Translations under genes and position numbers: made by a program
The notes under the pieces: model-generated
The model's database searches: none
The model's input: only the letters and a program-made list of their open reading frames with translations
What the model was told of the DNA's origin: nothing
Part shown: in pieces, positions 59,153 through 64,000 of the stretch
Layout of the letters: every line of letters starts with the position of its first letter
Numbering within the stretch: position 1 is the stretch's first letter
Assembly (NCBI GenBank): GCA_964493785.1
Contig: CAZBPM010000004.1
Location: 1-64,000 of the forward strand
DNA length: 64,000 nt
Direction of reading: 5' to 3'
Origin: Hyphomicrobium_A sp964493785
Lineage (GTDB): Bacteria > Pseudomonadota > Alphaproteobacteria > Rhizobiales > Hyphomicrobiaceae

Positions 59153-59827
59153 GTGAGAATTCTACTCATCGAGGATGATGCCAAGACATCTCAGTACGTA
59201 CGCAACGGGCTGAGCGAGGCTGGACACGTGGTCGATGTGATCGCCGATGGTCGCGAAGGCGTGACGCAGGCGATGGGGCAGGATTACGACGTGCTCATCC
59301 TCGACCGGATGCTGCCTTATCTCGACGGGTTGTCGATCGCGAAGACGGTACGCGCAGCGCGCAGCGGAACACCCATACTGTTCCTGACAGCGCTCGGAAG
59401 CATCAACGAGCGCGTCGAAGGCCTGGATGTTGGCGACGACTACCTCGTTAAGCCGTTTGCATTCTCGGAGTTGCTGGCGCGGGTGAACGCGCTGGGGCGG
59501 CGACCGGCGCTGAAGGACAACAGCGATCTGCTGCAGGTCGGCGATCTGGCGCTCGACAGTGCCACGCGCTCGGTGACGCGAGCCGGGACGCGGATAGAAC
59601 TGCAGCAGAAGGAGTTTGCGCTGCTCGAATTCCTGATGCTGAACAAGGGCCGGGTCGTGACGCGCACGATGCTGCTGGAGCGGGTGTGGGACCTGCATTT
59701 CGATCCGAAGACGAGCGTGGTCGAAACCCACATCTCGCGCCTCAGGTCCAAGATCGACCGGCCATTCGCGAAGCCGCTGCTGCAGACCGTGCGCGGAACC
59801 GGCTACATGCTCACCGATGCTGCGTGA
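59153..59827 (+). CDS. OmpR-family response regulator
   Basis: A 224-residue response regulator. The receiver domain has the acidic pocket (E7, D8, D9), the phospho-acceptor D51 in ILDRMLP and the lysine in DYLVKPFAFSELLARV. The winged-helix DNA-binding domain ends in VETHISRLRSKIDRPF and the VRGTGYML signature. GTG 59153 follows GGGAGG. It resembles copper- or antimicrobial-response regulators (CusR/QseB type) by length and motif spacing, but the signal is unknown. The kinase gene overlaps its 3' end by 11 bases. Confidence 0.94.
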   Translation: MRILLIEDDAKTSQYVRNGLSEAGHVVDVIADGREGVTQAMGQDYDVLILDRMLPYLDGLSIAKTVRAARSGTPILFLTALGSINERVEGLDVGDDYLVKPFAFSELLARVNALGRRPALKDNSDLLQVGDLALDSATRSVTRAGTRIELQQKEFALLEFLMLNKGRVVTRTMLLERVWDLHFDPKTSVVETHISRLRSKIDRPFAKPLLQTVRGTGYMLTDAA

Positions 59828-61256
59828 GCTTTTCAAGCGGACGCAGGTTCGGCTGGCGGCGACCATCGCCGCCATCTTCGCGCTGGCGACGAGCGCTCTG
59901 TTCGGGCTGCTGGTGTTCAACCTGAATGATGAGCTGGAGGCGGCGGCGCGAGCGCGCATCCTGCGGGTGAAGGACGTGTTCCTTGCTGTCGACCGCAAGT
60001 ACGGTTTCGACGAGCTGGTCAGCGTGGTGGCGGACGAGGCGGATTCGCTACGCGATTCCGACAGTATCTATCTGCTGCTGGGTGACGACGGACAGATCTA
60101 CGCGGGCAACGTCCGCCGGGTGCTGCCGTTCGAGGGCTGGAGGAAGATCCCGCGCTCCAGTCTGCCGTCGGTGGCCTCACTCGGGTCGCCGCAGGACAAC
60201 TTCTTCTCGATCTGGACGCCGGTTTCCAAGGGTAAGCTGTTCGTAGGCGGCAGTGACCGCGAAGTTCGGCAGGCGCGGCTCATTCTGCTGCACAGCGTCG
60301 GCTGGGGACTGCTGATCACTGCGGCGTTGTCGATCGTGGCTGGTGTCCGCCTGGCGCAGCGCGCGCAACGGCGGATCGACGATATCGGTGCGACCCTCGC
60401 CGCAGTATCCGAAGGCCAACTGGAAAGGCGCATCGATACGGGCGGGCAGAACGACGATCTCGATGATGTGGCGCGCAGGATAAACGCCATGCTGGAGCGC
60501 CTTCAGCGGCTGATGCAGAGCGTCAACCAGGCGTCGACGGACGTGGCCCACGAGCTGAAGAAGCCGATGATGCGGCTGAGGGAGAAACTGGAAGCGGCGA
60601 GCGAGAAGGCGACCAGCGTCGGGGAGTTCAAGGAGGCCGTCGACGACGCTCTTGTTCAGTCGGACGCCATCGTGGCGACCTTCGAGGCGCTACTCAATAT
60701 CAGTCAGCTTCAAGCGGGGACGCGAAAGGAACGCTTCGTCGACGTCGATCTGCGGCAGATCGTTCGGGACGTCGAGGAGCTTTACGGTCCTGTCGTCGAA
60801 GACGAGGGGGGCTCTCTCAGCGCCGTTGTTCCCGCCGACATCAACGCGGTGATACGGGGCGATCGCGGGCTTCTGGTTCAGCTTTGCGCCAATCTCATCG
60901 AGAACTCTCTGCGGCATACTTCTGAGCCGGTTGCGATCGTGCTTCGTTTGAGCCAGGCGGCCTCGTCGGGCCTGGTCCTCGAGGTGGCGGACAATGGTCC
61001 GGGAATTCCTGCCGACGAGCACGCGAAGGTGTTTCGGCGTTTCTATCGGATAGAGCACGCGACGCCCGCGGATGGGCATGGATTGGGTCTCAGCCTCGTT
61101 GCTGCGCTGGCGGACTTGCATGGCGCGACCATCGAGCTTTGCGACAATCGCCCTGGTCTGCGCGTGGTCATTCGATTCCCGGCGGCCGCGGCCCGCAACA
61201 TTACAGAAAAAGTAATTGGCGGGCCAAGCACGCGAAAAACGGAGCTGCCATCGTAA
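59817..61256 (+). CDS. sensor histidine kinase
   Basis: A 479-residue EnvZ/QseC-type kinase. TM1 (about 16-36), a periplasmic sensor domain of about 120 residues, TM2 (about 158-180), a HAMP segment, the phospho-acceptor His in STDVAHELKKPM (H245) and the catalytic domain with ENSLRHT (N box), DNGPGIP and GHGLGLS. The H-box reads HELKKP rather than HELRTP. Start ATG 59817 lies inside the regulator gene. The kinase and downstream DUF1344 gene are close enough to be one operon. Confidence 0.94.
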   Translation: MLRELFKRTQVRLAATIAAIFALATSALFGLLVFNLNDELEAAARARILRVKDVFLAVDRKYGFDELVSVVADEADSLRDSDSIYLLLGDDGQIYAGNVRRVLPFEGWRKIPRSSLPSVASLGSPQDNFFSIWTPVSKGKLFVGGSDREVRQARLILLHSVGWGLLITAALSIVAGVRLAQRAQRRIDDIGATLAAVSEGQLERRIDTGGQNDDLDDVARRINAMLERLQRLMQSVNQASTDVAHELKKPMMRLREKLEAASEKATSVGEFKEAVDDALVQSDAIVATFEALLNISQLQAGTRKERFVDVDLRQIVRDVEELYGPVVEDEGGSLSAVVPADINAVIRGDRGLLVQLCANLIENSLRHTSEPVAIVLRLSQAASSGLVLEVADNGPGIPADEHAKVFRRFYRIEHATPADGHGLGLSLVAALADLHGATIELCDNRPGLRVVIRFPAAAARNITEKVIGGPSTRKTELPS

Positions 61257-61279
61257 CACAGCAATTAGGAGCTGCCGTC

Positions 61280-61597
61280 ATGGCGAAGGGTATCTTACTT
61301 CCTGCCGTATGGGTGCTCGGGGCCCTGTTTGGGTCACAGGCGCAAGCGACGTCATTGACGATCGTCGGCGTGATCCACTCCATCGACGTTCGCGGACGGA
61401 TCGTGTCGCTGCGCGGCGGGATGCGCTTCACCGCGGCGCGAGGCGTGAAGCTGTCGAGCCGGCAGCCGGGTGAGGAAGTCACCGTCGTCTACAGGGCGGC
61501 TGACAACGGACTGGTGGCACTCGAAGTGCGACCGGCGCCGGTTGCTCAACACTCGTTCATCACAGTCGAAGAGCAGCAGTTGCGGGAGACTCGATGA
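61280..61597 (+). CDS. exported DUF1344 protein
   Basis: A 105-residue protein with a signal peptide (about 1-24, ending QAQAT). The DUF1344 core follows: IVGVIHSIDVRGRIVSLRGG, a strand-rich KLSSRQPGEEVTVVY and the closing strand. DUF1344 proteins are small periplasmic beta-barrel-like proteins of unknown role, common in Hyphomicrobiales. ATG 61280 has GGAG eight bases upstream. The stop overlaps the start of the next gene in an ATGA. Confidence 0.82.
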   Translation: MAKGILLPAVWVLGALFGSQAQATSLTIVGVIHSIDVRGRIVSLRGGMRFTAARGVKLSSRQPGEEVTVVYRAADNGLVALEVRPAPVAQHSFITVEEQQLRETR

Positions 61598-61848
61598 AAA
61601 ATCGCGTGGTGGCGATGCCGATGAAGGCCGATCCGAAAATGGCAGTCGCGAGGGCGGCTTGTCTTAGTCCTTTGCTGGTGCTTGCCATGTCGATTTTCGC
61701 AGTTGCGGCGGCTGCCGAGGATCGTCCGGCAATCTGGGCGACGGTGCCCGATGCGGCGCCGATTGACGACAGCGTGGTGGTTACGGTGCCGGACGTGCGG
61801 GAGACGCCGGACGAACAGAGCCAGGGAGCAGTCCAATCGTCAGAATGA
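61594..61848 (+). CDS. small exported acidic protein
   Basis: An 84-residue protein with an N-terminal hydrophobic helix (ACLSPLLVLAMSIFAVAAAA), which may act as a signal peptide, then a Pro/Asp-rich acidic tail. It overlaps the DUF1344 gene at the start and the FkbM gene at the end, so translation is coupled through both. I recognise no family. As the tail lacks a clear domain, it may be a small exported partner of the DUF1344 protein. Confidence 0.55.
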   Translation: MKNRVVAMPMKADPKMAVARAACLSPLLVLAMSIFAVAAAAEDRPAIWATVPDAAPIDDSVVVTVPDVRETPDEQSQGAVQSSE

Positions 61849-62849
61849 GTCAACTTGTGCAGCATCGCGATCGGGACGTGGTCAACGCGCCGGGAGCTCG
61901 TGGGAGCAGTCCTGCGGCTCTCACGGACGGCGAGCTTCTCGCCGACGTTCGACGGCACCTGGAGGAGACGCAACTTGCGTGGGCGTTGCGCGGCAATGGT
62001 CGCGACCTGCTGATTCCCGGTCATGCGCCGGTCGCGTTCGAATCCGAAGCCGACGACGAGATATTCAGCGGGATTGAGTCGTTCAAGTTCTATGAGGAGG
62101 TGACGACGCTCGTGCTCGCTTACCTGCTTGAGCGGTTCAGCGTGTCCGTCTTTTACGATATCGGCGCCGACAAGGGTTACTTCTCGCGCGTTGCCGCGGC
62201 TTTCGGCGGCTCAGCAATGAATGTGCACGCGTTCGAGATGCGGCCTGAGGCTGCGATACGCCTGCGCTGCATTGTCGAAGACGATCCGATGTTGCGCTCG
62301 GTCATGGTGCACAACACGGGGCTCACGAGCGAGCATCACGGGGAGACCCTGATCTGGTACGCGCGAACCAAGATGTTCGAGCTGAGGCCGACGCGGCGGG
62401 AGTATCGGGAAGGGCTTGCCCGCGAGTTTCGCCGCGCGATCTGGCCAAGGACGGAACGCGCACTTAAGGCGGCTAAAGTCGAGCTGACGAGCATCGATGC
62501 GTTCGCAAAGAGGAGCGGTGATGTTCCCGATGTGATCAAGATCGACGTCGAGGGCTACGAGCCGGCGGTTCTCGCAGGGGCTTACGCCACGATGTCGCGA
62601 AGCCGGCCGTTCATCCTTCTGGAGCTGCACAAGGACAAGAAGATGCGGCTGGGGATCAGTCGGCAGGAGGTCGTCGAACTGGCCCTCAGGAGGGGCTATA
62701 AGGCGCTGTTCTTCACGGACCACGAAAGCCGGGAAGATTGCGAGGTCGTTCCGGTCAATCTCGACCATCCGCTGATCGCGCGGCAGCAGACGGACCTGCT
62801 GCTGCTTTACCATCCGCAGCGGCTGGGTTCCTTGCGCTGCACCCGTTAG
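61845..62849 (+). CDS. FkbM-family methyltransferase
   Basis: A 334-residue protein with an FkbM-type SAM-dependent methyltransferase domain. The SAM-binding block is FYDIGADKGYFSRVAA, then NVHAFEMRPEA, and the closing IKIDVEGYEPAVLAGAYATM is diagnostic. FkbM enzymes mostly methylate hydroxyls on sugars, polyketides or lipids. The N-terminal ~90 residues are an extra region of unknown function. ATG 61845 overlaps the previous stop. An unrelated type of gene (idi) follows, and the substrate is unknown. Confidence 0.87.
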   Translation: MSQLVQHRDRDVVNAPGARGSSPAALTDGELLADVRRHLEETQLAWALRGNGRDLLIPGHAPVAFESEADDEIFSGIESFKFYEEVTTLVLAYLLERFSVSVFYDIGADKGYFSRVAAAFGGSAMNVHAFEMRPEAAIRLRCIVEDDPMLRSVMVHNTGLTSEHHGETLIWYARTKMFELRPTRREYREGLAREFRRAIWPRTERALKAAKVELTSIDAFAKRSGDVPDVIKIDVEGYEPAVLAGAYATMSRSRPFILLELHKDKKMRLGISRQEVVELALRRGYKALFFTDHESREDCEVVPVNLDHPLIARQQTDLLLLYHPQRLGSLRCTR

Positions 62850-62925
62850 GGCTGCCCGAGTGGGGCCTGTTCATGGTATCCTTTCGGCTCCTATCGAGAG
62901 CGGACCCCGGGGAGGACGCGCGACC

Positions 62926-63450
62926 GTGAACGATGAACTAGAGCACGTCATTCTTGTCGACGAAACCGACCGGCCGGTGGGCACGGCGCCTAAGCTTGAT
63001 GCGCACCGCGACGGCGCGCTGCACCGGGCTTTCTCCGTCCTCATACACGACGGGGCCGGACGGGTACTTCTGCAGAAGAGATATGCCGGCAAATATCACT
63101 CCGGTGGCCTGTGGACGAATGCGTGCTGCGGGCATCCGCGTCCGGGTGAGGACGTTCGTGCCGCCGCGGAACGCAGGCTGGGCGAGGAGATGGGGTTCAG
63201 CTGCCCACTGACGCGCGAGCGCGGTCTCGTCTATCGTGCGCATGTGGGAGCGGGTCTGACGGAGCACGAATTCGTCCATCTGTTTGTCGGGGTGTGGCGC
63301 GGTCCCGTGGAGCCCGATCCCAGCGAGGCGGAAGCGCACGAGTGGATATCGCATCAATCGGTGGCCCGCGGCGTCGCTGAGGATCCTGGACGGTTCACCG
63401 TGTGGTTTCCGCTTTATCTCGACGACCTCGGCCGCATCGGGTCGGATTAG
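62926..63450 (+). CDS. idi: isopentenyl-diphosphate delta-isomerase, type I
   Basis: A 174-residue Nudix-fold Idi that interconverts IPP and DMAPP for isoprenoid synthesis. The catalytic Cys is in TNACCGHPRPGE (C68), the Nudix-like metal block RRLGEEMGF follows, and TEHEFVHLFVGVW gives the acidic residue that takes part in protonation. Type I Idi is not required in the MEP pathway but helps balance IPP/DMAPP, as for quinones or carotenoids. GTG 62926 has GGAGG ten bases upstream. Confidence 0.93.
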   Translation: MNDELEHVILVDETDRPVGTAPKLDAHRDGALHRAFSVLIHDGAGRVLLQKRYAGKYHSGGLWTNACCGHPRPGEDVRAAAERRLGEEMGFSCPLTRERGLVYRAHVGAGLTEHEFVHLFVGVWRGPVEPDPSEAEAHEWISHQSVARGVAEDPGRFTVWFPLYLDDLGRIGSD

Positions 63451-63486
63451 ATCGTCTGCGGGACGGGCGCGGCGACATCGTCATGG

Positions 63487-63510
63487 AACCCGCGCGATGG
63501 AGCGCGGGTT
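63487..63510 (+). terminator. hairpin after idi
   Basis: A nine-bp stem (AACCCGCGC/GCGCGGGTT), six-base loop, about 37 bp past the idi stop. No long U tract follows. Confidence 0.55.
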
Positions 63511-63543
63511 GTCCACCGATGCCATCGGTCGAGCGGGTCCGTC

Positions 63544-64000
63544 ATGAAGCGATCAATTGTAACCATGTCGATATTGATGCTGCTTGCAAGCAGCCAGGTG
63601 CATGCCGCCGAGCAACCCGGCGTCGGCCCTAATCCCAAGCTGCCTGAGCCACAGAGTTCGCTGCTGCCCACGGTGAACGTGGCGCCCGCTACAAATTGGA
63701 ACGATGGCGGCGCGCCGGTGGCGGCGGATGGTCTTGCGGTTAGCGCGTTCGCGAGAGGCCTTGAGCATCCGCGCTGGCTCTACACACTTCCGAACGGTGA
63801 CGTGCTCGTCGCGGAAAGCAACGCGCCACCTAAGGAAGAAGGGCAGGGCATCAAGGGCTGGTTCATGAAGTTCTTCATGCGCCGCGCGACGGGCCCAGCA
63901 GAAAGCGCGAACCGTATTCGCGTGCTGAGGGATGCCGACGGAGACGGCGTTGCGGAAGTGAACAAGGTGTTTCTCGAAGGTCTCTATTCGCCGTTCGGCA
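63544..64000 (+). CDS. sorbosone dehydrogenase-like protein, 3' end outside the window
   Basis: The frame opens at ATG 63544 and stays open to the last base, giving 152 residues. A signal peptide (MKRSIVTMSILMLLASSQVHA) is followed by LEHPRWLYTLPNGDVLVAES, AESANRIRVLRDADGDGVAE and the FLEGLYSPFG block, typical of the exported PQQ-type sorbosone/glucose dehydrogenase family (six-bladed beta-propeller). The ARGLEHPRWLYTLPNGDVLV motif and the DADGDGVAE turn are strong. Family members oxidise aldoses or related substrates in the periplasm. The rest is cut off. Confidence 0.8.
   Translation, partial: MKRSIVTMSILMLLASSQVHAAEQPGVGPNPKLPEPQSSLLPTVNVAPATNWNDGGAPVAADGLAVSAFARGLEHPRWLYTLPNGDVLVAESNAPPKEEGQGIKGWFMKFFMRRATGPAESANRIRVLRDADGDGVAEVNKVFLEGLYSPFG

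Noticed and set aside
62030..62050. GCGTTCGAATCCGAAG, similar to a tRNA T-arm
   Set aside because: It lies inside the FkbM gene in frame, and no acceptor or anticodon arm pairs with it.
1..64000. CRISPR arrays, insertion sequences, prophage, integrase or attachment sites
   Set aside because: No repeat-spacer pattern, transposase, phage or recombinase gene is seen; gene content and composition look uniform and chromosomal.

Overview
This 64 kb window looks like chromosome from an alphaproteobacterium of the order Hyphomicrobiales (Rhizobiales), perhaps close to Hyphomicrobiaceae. The evidence is: high GC; 5-aminolevulinate synthase (HemA) rather than the glutamate route; an NDUFA12-type complex I subunit beside a DUF2155 protein; a B12-dependent class II ribonucleotide reductase; an LdtR-type MarR regulator next to an L,D-transpeptidase; a ribBX-type riboflavin gene; and clusters of GANTC, the CcrM methylation site of this class. 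The placement is inference. I see no insertion sequence, prophage, CRISPR array, rRNA or tRNA.

Left part (1-17 kb): two adjacent pairs of tandem paralogues (exported DUF1223 thioredoxin-like proteins, then four-TM proteins of unknown function); a NhaA antiporter fused to a DsbA-like domain; an ammonium transporter with a 72-residue membrane partner and a good sigma-54 promoter; an ethanolamine-type permease; a polysaccharide deacetylase; small membrane proteins; a sortase-like protein lacking the usual active-site His; and an aspartate aminotransferase.

Middle (17-36 kb): a divergent EF-G paralogue, CrcB, a carotenoid oxygenase, then a group for oxidative damage outside the cytoplasm (exported catalase-like haem protein, exported MsrA, Tat-exported MsrB). 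SfsA, a MoaB/CinA-type protein, an RlpA-like protein and NrdJ with a small downstream gene follow. The nrdJ upstream region carries a tight GANTC cluster. NDUFA12, DUF2155 and an EF-hand protein lie beyond it.

Right-centre (35-53 kb) is mostly conserved housekeeping: hemB and hemA (hemA with an FNR/FixK-like palindrome), extensin-like protein, 3-hydroxyisobutyryl-CoA hydrolase, ldtR and its transpeptidase, glyA, then the compact operon nrdR-ribD-ribE-ribBX-ribH-nusB-thiL with overlapping genes, a second L,D-transpeptidase, and a COG0523 GTPase with a Zur-like palindrome at its start.

Right end (53-64 kb): an orphan flavin-dependent halogenase with altered signature residues, a 1151-residue MscK-like channel, an OmpR/EnvZ-type two-component operon running without gaps into a DUF1344 protein, a small exported protein and an FkbM methyltransferase, then isopentenyl-diphosphate isomerase and the 5' end of a sorbosone dehydrogenase-like gene cut by the window edge.

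Shared themes are envelope maintenance and redox repair (DUF1223, DsbA-NhaA, Msr, RlpA-like, two L,D-transpeptidases, extensin, MscK, two-component system), haem and flavin supply, and dNTP supply linked to the cell cycle.
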